From Lysobacteraceae bacterium (GTDB lineage Bacteria > Pseudomonadota > Gammaproteobacteria > Xanthomonadales > Rhodanobacteraceae), in assembly GCA_028866435.1 (NCBI GenBank), contig JAGWIC010000002.1:1-64000 (forward strand): DNA of 64,000 bases, written 5' to 3'. The first letter of the stretch is position 1. Each line of letters opens with the position of its first letter. The notes under the pieces were generated by a model. It had not been told where the DNA came from, did not search any database, and worked only from the letters and a program-made list of their open reading frames with translations. Both the position numbers and the translations under genes were made by a program. Positions 54,163-64,000 of this stretch are shown here, piece by piece.

Positions 54163-55154
54163 GGCAGCGGCACGAGATCCAGCAGGCGATCGATGACCCT
54201 GTCCGGTCGCACGCCCTCGGCCTCCGCTTCGTAGCTGAGCAGTATCCGGTGCCGCAGCACTTCATGCGCGATGGTGTGGACGTCCTGGGGCAGCACGTAG
54301 TTGCGGCCGGCCAGCCAGGCAACCGCACGCGAGCAGCGATCCAGCGCAATCGTGGCGCGGGGGCTGCCGCCCCAGGCGATCCAGCGCTTGAGCTCGCTGC
54401 CGTAGCGCCCCGCATCGCGGCTGGCCAGCACCAGCTGGGTGATGTATTCCTCCAGTGCCGGCGCCATGTAGACGGCCATGGCGGCATCGCGGGCCTGGAA
54501 CACCGCGGACTGGCTCAACGAGGGTGCGGCCGGCGCCGCCGGGCGATGGCGCCGTGCCGCCTGCTCCCTTGCCAGCTTCAGGATCGCCAGCTCGGCGGCG
54601 GCGTCGGGATAGCCGATCGTCACATGCATCAGGAAGCGATCCAGCTGCGCCTCAGGCAGGGTGAACGTGCCCTCCTGCTCGATCGGATTCTGCGTCGCCA
54701 TGACCATGAACAGCTCGGGCAACTTCCACGTGCTGCGACCCACCGTTATCTGCTGCTCGCCCATCGCCTCCAGCAGCGCCGACTGCACCTTGGCGGGAGC
54801 GCGGTTGATCTCGTCGGCGAGGATGATGTTGTGGAACAGGGGACCGCGCTCGAACTCGAAGCTGCCCGATTGCGGGCGGAAGACGTCGGTACCGGTGAGG
54901 TCGGCGGGCAGCAGGTCGGGCGTGAATTGTACGCGGTGGAAATCCGCCTCGATCCGCGACGCCAGCGCCTTGACCGCGGTGGTCTTGGCCAGGCCGGGCG
55001 CGCCCTCGACCAGCAGGTGGCCATCGGCAAGCAACGCCACCAGCAGGCAGTCGATCAGATGGGGCTGGCCGATGATGCAACGCTGCAGGTCCTCCCGCAG
55101 CCTCCCGAATGACAGTTGCAGTTCGGTGGCGGGCTGGCTTTCAGGCATGTCCAT
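54159..55154 (-). CDS. MoxR-family AAA+ ATPase
   Basis: This 331-residue ATPase heads a six-gene operon (moxR, DUF58, DUF4381, batA, batB/C, batD). Motifs: Walker A VEGAPGLAKTT, Walker B IILADEINRAPAKVQSALLEAMGE, MATQNPIEQEGTFTLPEAQLDRF, and the lid domain. MoxR ATPases act as chaperones that assemble or activate VWA-containing proteins. The two VWA Bat proteins in the same operon are the likely clients. Transcription begins in the roughly 130-base gap before the pilQ terminator. Confidence 0.94.
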   Translation of the reverse strand: MDMPESQPATELQLSFGRLREDLQRCIIGQPHLIDCLLVALLADGHLLVEGAPGLAKTTAVKALASRIEADFHRVQFTPDLLPADLTGTDVFRPQSGSFEFERGPLFHNIILADEINRAPAKVQSALLEAMGEQQITVGRSTWKLPELFMVMATQNPIEQEGTFTLPEAQLDRFLMHVTIGYPDAAAELAILKLAREQAARRHRPAAPAAPSLSQSAVFQARDAAMAVYMAPALEEYITQLVLASRDAGRYGSELKRWIAWGGSPRATIALDRCSRAVAWLAGRNYVLPQDVHTIAHEVLRHRILLSYEAEAEGVRPDRVIDRLLDLVPLP

Positions 55155-55280
55155 GGTCGATTCCGTCTCTACGTGACGCCGTTGGATTTCGACGCGCCTG
55201 CCATCGCCTGCGGTCGTACCGGCGTGCTACTGACCATGGCGGGAAAAAAAAGTTTAGTCGGCCCGAAGGCGACCCGGCTG

Positions 55281-55311
55281 AAAAAAAAGAGGCGGCCTGG
55301 GCCGCCTCTTT
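55281..55311 (-). terminator. Rho-independent terminator of the pilMNOPQ operon
   Basis: On the reverse strand, a ten-base-pair stem (AAGAGGCGGC / GCCGCCTCTT) with a four-base loop is followed by a run of eight T. It lies 27 bases after the pilQ stop. Confidence 0.9.
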
Positions 55312-55337
55312 CCATGCCTGTCGCGCCAGCGCGTCGT

Positions 55338-57608
55338 CTACTGCAGGGTCTGGCTGAGGATGCGCGGGGTCACGAAGATCAGCAGCTCCGCCTTGGTCTC
55401 GGTCCGGTTCGTGTTGCGGAACAGGAAGCCGATACCCGGGATGTCGCCCAGTCCGGGCACCTTGGTCACCGTGTTCGACTTGTTGACCTCGTAGATGCCA
55501 CCCAGCACCACCGTCTGGCCATTGTCCACCAAGGCGGAGGTATTCACCTCGCGGGTATCGATGGTCGGCACCTGGCCGCTGCCGGGAACGGTCACGTAGC
55601 CGGCCAGCGCATCCTTCTTCACGTTGATCGCGAGATAGACGCGGTTGTCGGCGGTGATGGTCGGTGTGACCTTCAGTTCGAGCACGGCATCCTTGAAGGC
55701 GACCGTGGCGGTGCCGCTGCCGGCCGCACCCGTGCCCGAGTTCTGGTAGGTGACGTAGCCGATCTCCTGGCCTTGACGGATCACCGCCTGCTGCTGGTTG
55801 GCGGTGATGACACGCGGACTGGAGATGACCTCGCTGCGACCTTCGGTCTGGCCGGCCGAAAGCTCCAGGTCCAGGGCGTAATTGGCACCGAGGATCGCGA
55901 GACCGACGCTGCTGGCGCCGGCACTGGTGGCCGGGAGGTTTACGTTGAAGCCACCGGGCAGGGTGACGGAACCCGGGTAGGGGCGACTGCCCGCAGGATT
56001 CCCGTTGTCGTTCCAGGTCTGCACGGCGTTGTTGTAGGTGACGTCGTTGTTGTGGATGCCGGTGGCGTAGCTCAGCGCCCCGCTGCCGGTCGGCCCGGCG
56101 GTGATGATGTTGCCCTTGTTGGTCTGGCTGCCGGAAACGCCCCACTTCACGCCCAGCTCGCGGGTGAAGTCGTCGGTCGCGACCACGATGCGCGACTCGA
56201 TCAGCACCTGCTGCACCGGCTTGTCCAGCACCGCAATCAGCGCGCGCAACTGCTTGATCTTCTCGGGCGTGTCGTTGAGCAGCAAGGTATTGGTGCGTTC
56301 ATCGTAGGAAACGCTGCCACGGGTCGAGAGGAAGCCGCGCTGGGTGTTTGCGCTGCCACCGCCGCCGCCGCCCTGTTTGGCGCCGCTGGTCAGCAGCGTC
56401 GCAATATCCTTCGCCTTGCCGTAGCTGATCGGAATATAGGCGGTGACCAGCTCGGCGGTATCCTGTGCCTTGAGCTTGGCCTCTGCCACGTCCTGTTCGT
56501 ATTTGGCCAGCTCCTGCTGCGGCGCGACCCAGATCACGTTGCCGTTGCGGCGCTTGTCCAGGCCCTTCGCACGGAGGATCACGTCCAGCGCCTGATCCCA
56601 TGGCACGTTGACCAGGCGCAGCGTGATGCTGCCGCCGACGCTGTCCGAAGCGACCAGGTTCAGGCCGGAAATGTCGGCAATCAGCTGCAGCGCCGAGCGT
56701 ACCGGAATGTCCTGGAAGTTGAAGGTCACGCGCTTGCCGCTGTAGCTGGGCGCCTTGTCGGGCGCCACCAGGCCATCCGTCTTGGCCGCTGCCTTCTTCG
56801 GCGCGACCTCGACGACGTACTGGTTGGCGGACTGGTAGGACGAAGTCTCCACATCGCCGCGGACCGCGATTTCCATGCGCGCCCCGCCGCCCAGGCCGGC
56901 GCGGGTGACGATCGACTGCACCGGTGTGGCGAAGTCCGTGGTATCCAGGCGCTGGGCGAGATTGGCCGGGAGGTTGGCATGGTCGATGGTGACCAGCACC
57001 TTGTCTCCCTGATGGGTCATCTCGGCGTTGGCGCCGCTCCCGCTGAAGCTGACCAGCACACGGCCCTCGCCGTTCGGGCCACGCCGAAAATCGATGTTGG
57101 AGATCGTCGGACCCGCCGAGGAGGAGGGCAAGGCCTTCGTGGGGTCGATCGAGGCGGCCGTGGTCACCGACTGGTCGGCCTGGCCGTTGTTGACCACAAG
57201 CAGGAGGCTGTGGCCTTCAATCCGGGAGCGATAGCTCGATTCACGCATCAGCTCGACCACCACGCGGGTACGCCCGCCGGCCGACACCGCCGACACGCCG
57301 GAAGTCGAGCCCTTGCCGATGGCGAGGTGGCGCGGCGCCGCATTGACCGTGTTGGCAAAGTCCACCGCGATGCGCGGCGGATTGCCGGTGGTGAAGATGC
57401 TCGGCTGCGGCACCGGGCTGTCACCGAAGTCCATCTTCAACTCGACGTTGCCACCGGGCAAGGCCTCATAGCTGATGTTCTTCAGCGTGGTGGTGGCTGC
57501 CATGGCCACGCCCGCCCAAGTCGTGCCTGCGAGCAGGATGCCCATCAAGATGTAACGGCTTGCATGGCGCATGACACGGCCCCGAAGGAGTTGAATTTGG
57601 TTGGTCAT
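55338..57608 (-). CDS. pilQ: Type IV pilus secretin PilQ
   Basis: The 756-residue protein has a signal peptide (ILMGILLAGTTWAGVAMAAT), two AMIN domains (about 40-250) that bind peptidoglycan, a secretin/STN N0 domain with VTFNFQDIPVRSALQLIADISGLNLV, an N1 domain (LVTAYIPISYGKAKDIATLL) with a glycine-rich insert, and the secretin barrel with VSYDERTNTLLLNDTPEKI, QVLIESRIVVA and VPGLGDIPGIGFLFRN. It forms the outer-membrane pore for the pilus. It is the last gene of pilMNOPQ, with a terminator directly after. Confidence 0.96.
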   Translation of the reverse strand: MTNQIQLLRGRVMRHASRYILMGILLAGTTWAGVAMAATTTLKNISYEALPGGNVELKMDFGDSPVPQPSIFTTGNPPRIAVDFANTVNAAPRHLAIGKGSTSGVSAVSAGGRTRVVVELMRESSYRSRIEGHSLLLVVNNGQADQSVTTAASIDPTKALPSSSAGPTISNIDFRRGPNGEGRVLVSFSGSGANAEMTHQGDKVLVTIDHANLPANLAQRLDTTDFATPVQSIVTRAGLGGGARMEIAVRGDVETSSYQSANQYVVEVAPKKAAAKTDGLVAPDKAPSYSGKRVTFNFQDIPVRSALQLIADISGLNLVASDSVGGSITLRLVNVPWDQALDVILRAKGLDKRRNGNVIWVAPQQELAKYEQDVAEAKLKAQDTAELVTAYIPISYGKAKDIATLLTSGAKQGGGGGGSANTQRGFLSTRGSVSYDERTNTLLLNDTPEKIKQLRALIAVLDKPVQQVLIESRIVVATDDFTRELGVKWGVSGSQTNKGNIITAGPTGSGALSYATGIHNNDVTYNNAVQTWNDNGNPAGSRPYPGSVTLPGGFNVNLPATSAGASSVGLAILGANYALDLELSAGQTEGRSEVISSPRVITANQQQAVIRQGQEIGYVTYQNSGTGAAGSGTATVAFKDAVLELKVTPTITADNRVYLAINVKKDALAGYVTVPGSGQVPTIDTREVNTSALVDNGQTVVLGGIYEVNKSNTVTKVPGLGDIPGIGFLFRNTNRTETKAELLIFVTPRILSQTLQ

Positions 57609-57627
57609 TGCATCTGCCCCTGTCTAC

Positions 57628-58170
57628 CTATTGCTCGCCGAGCGCGATGCTGGCGGGACGTTCCATCCAGCCACCATTGCCGTTGGGAACCAGCTCGACC
57701 AGGTCGACATGGTCTTCGCTGATAGCGGTGATGCGCCCGTAGTTCTGACCCATGTACTCGTTGACATGGACACGATGAATCACCCCACCCGGATCCTTGA
57801 TCAGGACTTCCATGTTCGCGCCGACGCCCACGGTGCCAACCATCTTGAGGCTGTCGAGCGCAAACATTTCCAGCGGCTCACGGGCGCGATTGGCATCGGG
57901 CCGCGGACCGCTGGCGGTAGTGTTGGTCTGCAGTTCAGCCGTGCTCGGGCTGAAGGGGTCGCGCAGGTTCTGGTCGTCGTACTTGAATGTCTCGAAGGTC
58001 TTGATCACCGGCAAGGGCTGGATCGGCGCGCCTTTCTTGGCCTTCTCCTGGGCGACCCAATTGCGAAGATCCGACATGCCGCGTGTGCAACCGGCGAGCA
58101 TCAGCGCCGTTGCGATCATCAGCAGCAGTCGCGCGGCATGCGCGGGCTTGGAGGCGGTGAACGTGCTCAT
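57628..58170 (-). CDS. pilP: Type IV pilus lipoprotein PilP
   Basis: The 180-residue lipoprotein has a signal ending LMLAGC (lipid-linked Cys) and the PilP beta-domain (DPFSPSTAE, PLEMFALDSLKMVGTV, VHRVHVNEYMGQNYGRI). It links the PilN/PilO inner-membrane complex to the PilQ secretin. It overlaps pilO by four bases upstream and ends 19 bases before pilQ. Confidence 0.95.
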   Translation of the reverse strand: MSTFTASKPAHAARLLLMIATALMLAGCTRGMSDLRNWVAQEKAKKGAPIQPLPVIKTFETFKYDDQNLRDPFSPSTAELQTNTTASGPRPDANRAREPLEMFALDSLKMVGTVGVGANMEVLIKDPGGVIHRVHVNEYMGQNYGRITAISEDHVDLVELVPNGNGGWMERPASIALGEQ

Positions 58171-58823
58171 CGTTTTGCCCCCGCCGTCTTCTTTTTCATC
58201 TGCGCAGCGCTTTCCTCGTCATCAAGATAACGGTATGTCTTGACCGTGCCTTGCAGCACGAGCTGTCCGCCGGACGCCTCGCCGGCCTTGCCGGGCGTCT
58301 TCGGCGTCAGCGAGACATCATGCAGGGTGAGGATGACCACCCGCGGGAGGGACGCCACGCCGCTGATGAAGGCGCCGAACTGGTGATAGGTGCCGGTCAT
58401 CCGCAAGGTGATCGGCTTCTCCGCATAAAAGTCTTTCGGCGTTTCCGGCCCCGGCTGGAACAAGTCGGTCTCGATTCCGGCCGCCTGCGCGGTTTGCGAG
58501 ATATCGACCAGCAGCTCGGGCATCTCGGTCTTGCTGGGCAGCTGGCGCAGCAGCTGGCGCAGCATGTCCTGCATCTCATCGAGTTGCTGCTGCAAGGCCT
58601 CGAGATTGACCGATTTGGCCTGCTTCTGCGCAAACTCCTTCTTGAGCGCGTCTTCCTTGCGGGCCAGGGAGCCCAGCGTGTCCTGCTGGCCGCTGATGAA
58701 GAAGTACCATCCGGCAAGCAGGACGAAGGCGCACAGCAGCCCCGTGAAAAACATCTTCACCGGCTGCGGCCAGCCGCCGACATTGTTCCGGTCAAGGTTT
58801 TGCAGATCGCTGAGGAAACTCAT
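58167..58823 (-). CDS. pilO: Type IV pilus inner-membrane protein PilO
   Basis: The start at 58823 overlaps the pilN stop (ATGA); the track frame starting at 59459 lies inside pilN. The 218-residue protein has one membrane segment (MFFTGLLCAFVLLAGWYFFI), a coiled coil (about 50-100), and a ferredoxin-like periplasmic domain (DLFQPGPETPKDFYAEKPITLRMTGTYHQFGAFI). It pairs with PilN in the alignment complex. Confidence 0.95.
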   Translation of the reverse strand: MSFLSDLQNLDRNNVGGWPQPVKMFFTGLLCAFVLLAGWYFFISGQQDTLGSLARKEDALKKEFAQKQAKSVNLEALQQQLDEMQDMLRQLLRQLPSKTEMPELLVDISQTAQAAGIETDLFQPGPETPKDFYAEKPITLRMTGTYHQFGAFISGVASLPRVVILTLHDVSLTPKTPGKAGEASGGQLVLQGTVKTYRYLDDEESAAQMKKKTAGAKR

Positions 58824-59571
58824 GACTTGGCCCCTCCCTTGGCCGCTGGCGCATTCGCTGCGGCAGCGCCGGACCCGGCCGGTGCCGCTGGCGCGGCCTT
58901 GTTCGGAGACGTGGTTTTCGTCGGCTTGGCCACCGTCCCCGGATGCGCCGGAGCCGCGGCGGCGGGAGACGCGCTGGAACCGGTGCCAGCCGGCTCCACC
59001 GGGGTCTTCTGCGCGTCGGCATCCTCCGCCTTCGGCCGACTCAAGGTCACGTTCAGGCCAAATGAGTAGGGCATGCGCGTGGAGTTGTGGGTATTTTCGG
59101 TCTTGGTCAGGTCGGCATGCCCCATCCAGGGCGAAGCCTCGATGTTGCGCATGTATTCGGCCACGCTCGCGTTGGATTGCGCCACCCCGTCGAGCGTCAT
59201 CGCCTGCCCGGTCTGCTTCATGGCGGTCAGGCGCGCGCTGGACGGGATGGTTTTGACCAGCTCGTCGAACAGGTGGACCATTTGCGAGCGGTCCGCCTGC
59301 AGTTGCTCGATGATCTGCTTCCTGGCGAGCAGGTGCTCGCGCACCTGTTCCAGATCCTTGATCTTGGCGATGCGGACATCGAGCTGCTTGATCTCGGTCT
59401 GCAGGTAGGTATTGCGGTCGTTCTGGTTGGCGATGCGCTGGTCCATCCAGAAGCTCCACAGCAACAGCAGGGCAACCGCCGCCACGAACGCTGCGGCCAG
59501 CTGCATGTAGAACTCGCGCTCTCGCTGTTTGCGCCGCTCGGCGCGCCAGGGGAGTAGGTTGACGTGTGCCA

Positions 59572-59572
<1 letters not shown>
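58820..59572 (-). CDS. pilN: Type IV pilus inner-membrane protein PilN
   Basis: This 250-residue protein begins MAHVNLLPWRAERRKQRERE, the conserved cytoplasmic segment that binds PilM, followed by a membrane segment (AAAFVAAVALLLLWSFWM), a coiled coil and a periplasmic domain. The C-terminal 70 residues are an Ala/Pro/Lys-rich tail not found in most PilN proteins. It overlaps pilM by one base and pilO by four. Confidence 0.94.
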
Positions 59573-60690
<1,118 letters not shown>

Positions 60691-60837
60691 TTAAATCGAA
60701 AATTTAGCGTAATGGCAACGGTCTACGACAACTTTCTCAAGTAATTGGCGTGATGTCTACCACAATTGCAGCACGGAACCGCCTGGCGCAACCCTTGCTT
60801 GTGCCGGCCGGACCCGGGCAACAGATGCTGCGCCATC

Positions 60838-60875
60838 TATACTGCCCCATGTTTTGACTCAGGTCTCGCTATCCT
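60838..60875 (+). promoter_or_regulatory. Two -10-like boxes of mrcA, the second in leaderless position
   Basis: TATCCT (60870-60875) is followed by six bases and the mrcA ATG at 60882. A second box, TATACT (60838-60843), lies five bases before an ATG that opens the two-codon frame ATG-TTT-TGA. Either box could be used. Confidence 0.4.
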
Positions 60876-60881
60876 CACACC

Positions 60882-63410
60882 ATGCAAATTTTCAAGCGTT
60901 TGTTGCGCTGGGCACTCATCCTGGCCTTTTCCGGCTTCCTTCTGGCCGTGGTTGCGACGGGTGTGGCGTATTGGCTGATCGCGCCAAGACTGCCCTCGGT
61001 GGCGGTGCTGAAGGACTACCACATGCAGGTGCCGTTGCGCGTATTGAGCGCCGACGGCAAGTTGATCGCCAGTTTTGGCGAGACCCGACGCATCCCCGTC
61101 GCCATCGCCGACGTGCCGGACCGCCTGAAGCACGCCGTGCTGTCGGCCGAGGACGACGACTTCTACCACCATCCGGGGGTGGACTGGCATGGCATCGTCC
61201 GCGCGGTCTGGCACGTCATCATCACCGGCGGCGACAAGGGGCCCGGTGGCTCGACGATCACCCAGCAGGTCGCCCGCAACTTTTTCCTCAGCCCGGAAAA
61301 GCTCTACTCGCGCAAGTTGACCGAGATATTCATCGCCCTGCGCATCGAGCACGAGCTCACCAAGGACCAGATTCTCGAGCTGTACCTGAACAAGATGTTC
61401 CTCGGGCATCGTTCCTACGGGGTGGCGGCGGCGGCGGAGTATTACTACGGCAAGACGCTGGACCAGCTGACCGTGGCCGAATGCGCGATGATCGCCTCGA
61501 CCTTCCAGTTGCCTTCGGCGGTCAACCCGATCAACAACCCCAAACGCGGCATCGCGCGGCGCAACTGGGTGCTTGGCGAAATGCTGCGGCACCGCTACAT
61601 CACGAAGGCGGTTTACGAACAGGCCATCGCCGAACCGAACCACGCCTATGCGCATGAACAACCGATCCAGGTCGAGGCACCCTACCTGGCCGAAATGGTG
61701 CGCCGCCAGGTGCTCGATCGCCTCGGCAACGATGCCCTGACCGAGGGTTATGTGGTCAAGACCACGGTGCAAAGCCGCCTGCAGCAAAGCGCCGTCGAAG
61801 CGGTGCACGACGGCTTGATAGCCTATGACCACCGCCACGGCTGGCGCGGCCCCGAGGCGCACCAGGACCTGGCCGCCAATGCCGGCACCGGCGACTACGA
61901 CCGGGCATTGGCCAATTACAACAGCGTGTCGGGCCTGCAACCGGGCCTGGTGACCGCCAGCAACGCCACCCAGGCGACGGTCTATCTGCAGGACCATCAG
62001 GCCATCACCCTGGACCTGCCGGCCATGAGCTGGGCGCGCCCGCACATCAATGACGACCGCGTCGGCGCCGCTCCCACCCGCGTCGATGGCGTGCTCAAGC
62101 GCGGCGACATCATTCGCGTAAGCCAGGACGGCCAGGGCCGGTGGGCGCTCGCCCAGATACCCAAGGCGCAGGCCGGGCTTGTCTCGCTCAACCCGGAGGA
62201 CGGCGCGATCGTGGCGCTGGTCGGCGGATTCAACTTCGGCCGCAGCAAGTTCAATCGTGCCGTCATGGCGGCGCGCCAGCCGGGTTCGAGCTTCAAGCCC
62301 TACCTGTACTCGGCCGCCTTTGAACGCGGCTTTACCCCGGCCTCGATCATCAACGACGCGCCGCTGGCCCTGCCCGACCCATCCCGTCCCAACGGGATCT
62401 GGACGCCATCCAACGACGACGACAAGTTCGCCGGCCCCATGCGCCTGCGCGAAGCCCTGGTGCAGTCGAAGAACCTGGTGTCGGTGCGCCTGCTGGATGC
62501 GGTGGGCATTAATTACGTACGCCAATACGCCACCCGCTTCGGCTTCTCGCTGGACGCCATCCCCGACAATCTGACGATGGCGCTGGGAACGGCCTCGGTG
62601 TCGCCGATGAGCATGGCGCGCGGCTACGCGGTATTCGCCAACGGCGGCTATCTGGTCACGCCGTACTTCATCAGTGAGATCGACGATCGCAACGGCAAGC
62701 CCGTCTACCTGGCCAATCCCGCGCGGGCGTGCCGCAACTGCCAGGAACGGCTGCTCGATACCAGCCCGCCCGGCCCGCCGCCGGCGATGAACAAGACCCC
62801 CGCCAACAGCGTGGCCACCGCCGGCACCGCGCCGGCCCCGGCCCGGCCAAGCAGCGTGGATGGCGTGGGTGAGGCGGTATTGCCGGCCGACGTGCACGGC
62901 CAGTCGGCGCAGCCGCCCGTACTCGCTCCGCGCGTCATCGGGCCGCGCAACGACTACCTCATCACCTCGCTGATGAAGGACGTGATCCTGCGTGGCACCG
63001 GTGCCGCCGCCCGCGCGCTGAACCGCCCCGACCTCGCCGGCAAGACCGGCTCCACCAACGATCATCGAGACGCATGGTTTGCCGGGTTCAACGGCGACCT
63101 GTCCACCGCGGTGTGGGTGGGCTTCGACGACTACAGCTCGCTCGGCCGCGGCGAGTTCGGCGCCAGGGCGGCGCTGCCGATCTGGATGAGCTACATGGGG
63201 GCCGCGCTCAAGGGCACGCCGCCGAGTTCGTTGCCGATGCCGCCGGGAATCGGTACGGTATGGATCAACCGCGACAGCGGCCTGCCCACCTCGGCGGACG
63301 ACCCGAACGGGATGAACGAGATATTCAAGGTGGAAGACATCGACCGGCTGCGCAGCGAGGCAGCCCAAAAGAAGGAGCAGGATCAGCAGCACGCCTACGA
63401 CATCTTCTGA
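60882..63410 (+). CDS. mrcA: Bifunctional penicillin-binding protein 1A
   Basis: The 842-residue class A PBP has an N-terminal membrane anchor (about 8-32), a GT51 glycosyltransferase domain with catalytic Glu in AEDDDFYHHPGVDW and GGSTITQQVARNFF, an OB-like insert, and a transpeptidase domain with SxxK as PGSSFKP, the SKN motif and KTGSTND. It polymerises and crosslinks peptidoglycan and in the family is stimulated by LpoA, encoded at the other end of the window. Between the SKN and KTG motifs there is a Pro/Ala-rich insert that begins with a C-x2-C pair (ACRNCQ). It is divergent from pilM. Confidence 0.96.
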   Translation: MQIFKRLLRWALILAFSGFLLAVVATGVAYWLIAPRLPSVAVLKDYHMQVPLRVLSADGKLIASFGETRRIPVAIADVPDRLKHAVLSAEDDDFYHHPGVDWHGIVRAVWHVIITGGDKGPGGSTITQQVARNFFLSPEKLYSRKLTEIFIALRIEHELTKDQILELYLNKMFLGHRSYGVAAAAEYYYGKTLDQLTVAECAMIASTFQLPSAVNPINNPKRGIARRNWVLGEMLRHRYITKAVYEQAIAEPNHAYAHEQPIQVEAPYLAEMVRRQVLDRLGNDALTEGYVVKTTVQSRLQQSAVEAVHDGLIAYDHRHGWRGPEAHQDLAANAGTGDYDRALANYNSVSGLQPGLVTASNATQATVYLQDHQAITLDLPAMSWARPHINDDRVGAAPTRVDGVLKRGDIIRVSQDGQGRWALAQIPKAQAGLVSLNPEDGAIVALVGGFNFGRSKFNRAVMAARQPGSSFKPYLYSAAFERGFTPASIINDAPLALPDPSRPNGIWTPSNDDDKFAGPMRLREALVQSKNLVSVRLLDAVGINYVRQYATRFGFSLDAIPDNLTMALGTASVSPMSMARGYAVFANGGYLVTPYFISEIDDRNGKPVYLANPARACRNCQERLLDTSPPGPPPAMNKTPANSVATAGTAPAPARPSSVDGVGEAVLPADVHGQSAQPPVLAPRVIGPRNDYLITSLMKDVILRGTGAAARALNRPDLAGKTGSTNDHRDAWFAGFNGDLSTAVWVGFDDYSSLGRGEFGARAALPIWMSYMGAALKGTPPSSLPMPPGIGTVWINRDSGLPTSADDPNGMNEIFKVEDIDRLRSEAAQKKEQDQQHAYDIF

Positions 63411-63476
63411 ACGAAAGGGGCGTCCAGGTAACCGGGGCCACCCCTGTTGCCGCCCACCATCGAGGAGGAACGCACC

Positions 63477-64000
63477 ATGTCCCGAGGCGAACACCACCGC
63501 ATCCATGCGCACGACCGCCTGCAACGCAACAGGCTGCTGATTGCCCAGGAGGCCGCCCGCCTGATGAGCGAGCAGGGCATCCGTGACTTTCATCATGCCA
63601 AGCTCAAGGCGGCGGAGCGGCTCGGCATCCTCGATGCACAGGCGCTGCCGCGCAACCTGGAAATCGAACGGGCGCTGCGCGAGCATCAACGACTGTTTCA
63701 AGCCGATAGCCAGCCGCAGCTGCTGCTACGGCGTCGCACGGCAGCGGTCGAGGCGATGCGGTTTCTCGCGCAGTTCGAGCCGCGGCTGGTCGGTGCCGTG
63801 CTGGAAGGCACGGCCGACGCCCACTCCGCGGTTTGCCTGCACGTGTTCAGCGATGATGCCGATGCCGTCGAACGCTACCTGAGCGAACACGGGGTGCCGG
63901 TCGAAGGCCAGGTCCGGCGCCTGCGCTACAGTCGCAGCGAGCAACCCGAATACCCGGTGCTTCTCTTTGCCGCGGACGAGCTCCCGTTCGACCTTACCGT
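63477..64000 (+). CDS. Conserved hypothetical protein (nucleotidyltransferase-like), C-terminus cut by window edge
   Basis: The frame opens at 63477 after a strong GAGGAGGAA ribosome site and stays open to the window end (174 codons visible); the track misses it because it has no stop. The N-terminal part is helical (RNRLLIAQEAARLMSEQGIRDFHHAKLKAAERLG). It is followed by FEPRLVGAVLEGTADAHSAVCLHVFSDDADAV, which resembles a nucleotidyltransferase-type core, but the catalytic pattern is not certain. Similar proteins follow mrcA in related genomes (from memory). No function is known. Confidence 0.6.
   Translation, partial: MSRGEHHRIHAHDRLQRNRLLIAQEAARLMSEQGIRDFHHAKLKAAERLGILDAQALPRNLEIERALREHQRLFQADSQPQLLLRRRTAAVEAMRFLAQFEPRLVGAVLEGTADAHSAVCLHVFSDDADAVERYLSEHGVPVEGQVRRLRYSRSEQPEYPVLLFAADELPFDLT

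Noticed and set aside
60837-63701. 954-residue minus-strand ORF
   Set aside because: Antisense to mrcA, which has every PBP motif intact.

Overview
The window is a gene-dense, GC-rich chromosomal segment from a gammaproteobacterium. Several things point to the order Xanthomonadales, most likely the family Rhodanobacteraceae (inference): the rsmI/lpoA/yraN arrangement, ppc next to a SAH-riboswitch-controlled ahcY, a pilMNOPQ operon divergent from mrcA, a RimK/RimB-type pair, a BlaI-M56 pair, and many short TAnnnT-type -10 boxes sitting directly in front of start codons. No rRNA, prophage, transposase or CRISPR array was seen. One tRNA gene, tRNA-Gly(CCC), is present.

Layout. 1-5.4 kb: rsmI (cut by the window edge), divergent lpoA-yraN, a GlcD-type flavoenzyme and an overlapping uracil-DNA-glycosylase-like gene. 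5.4-12.5 kb: nupG-like transporter, dusB, a GGDEF protein, metK, a methyltransferase and a D,D-carboxypeptidase preceded by a 19-codon coupled leader ORF. 12.7-18.6 kb: uup, a vapB antitoxin with only a stump of vapC, a YqhA-family membrane protein and ppc. 18.7-25.9 kb: a methyl-cycle region (SAH riboswitch, ahcY, metF) split by a three-gene accessory operon (FemAB-like, TPP enzyme, ATP-grasp). 25.9-32.6 kb: a DUF4124-like protein, ilvE, a two-component system, an M56/TonB membrane peptidase, its BlaI repressor and a small secreted protein. 32.7-42.5 kb: rimK, a RimB-like protease, tRNA-Gly, a FecR/DUF6600-type secreted protein, trmB, an SLC13-type permease, a Rieske protein, a small membrane protein, an EamA exporter, an FAH-family hydrolase and mscL. 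42.6-48.1 kb: a MarR-adaptor-RND pump cluster and a macrodomain protein. 48.1-55.2 kb: a six-gene MoxR/DUF58/DUF4381/BatA/BatB-C/BatD operon. 55.3-63.4 kb: pilMNOPQ and divergent mrcA. A conserved hypothetical gene runs off the right edge.

How the genes work together. metK, ahcY and metF cover three steps of the activated-methyl cycle, and the SAH riboswitch ties ahcY to its own substrate. lpoA, the D,D-carboxypeptidase and mrcA are all peptidoglycan-synthesis functions. pilM-Q form the inner-membrane alignment complex and outer-membrane secretin of type IV pili. The most accessory-looking and least explained piece is the FemAB/TPP/ATP-grasp operon placed between ahcY and metF. A second theme is initiation: at least five genes have a -10-like hexamer ending six or seven bases before the ATG, which predicts leaderless mRNAs.
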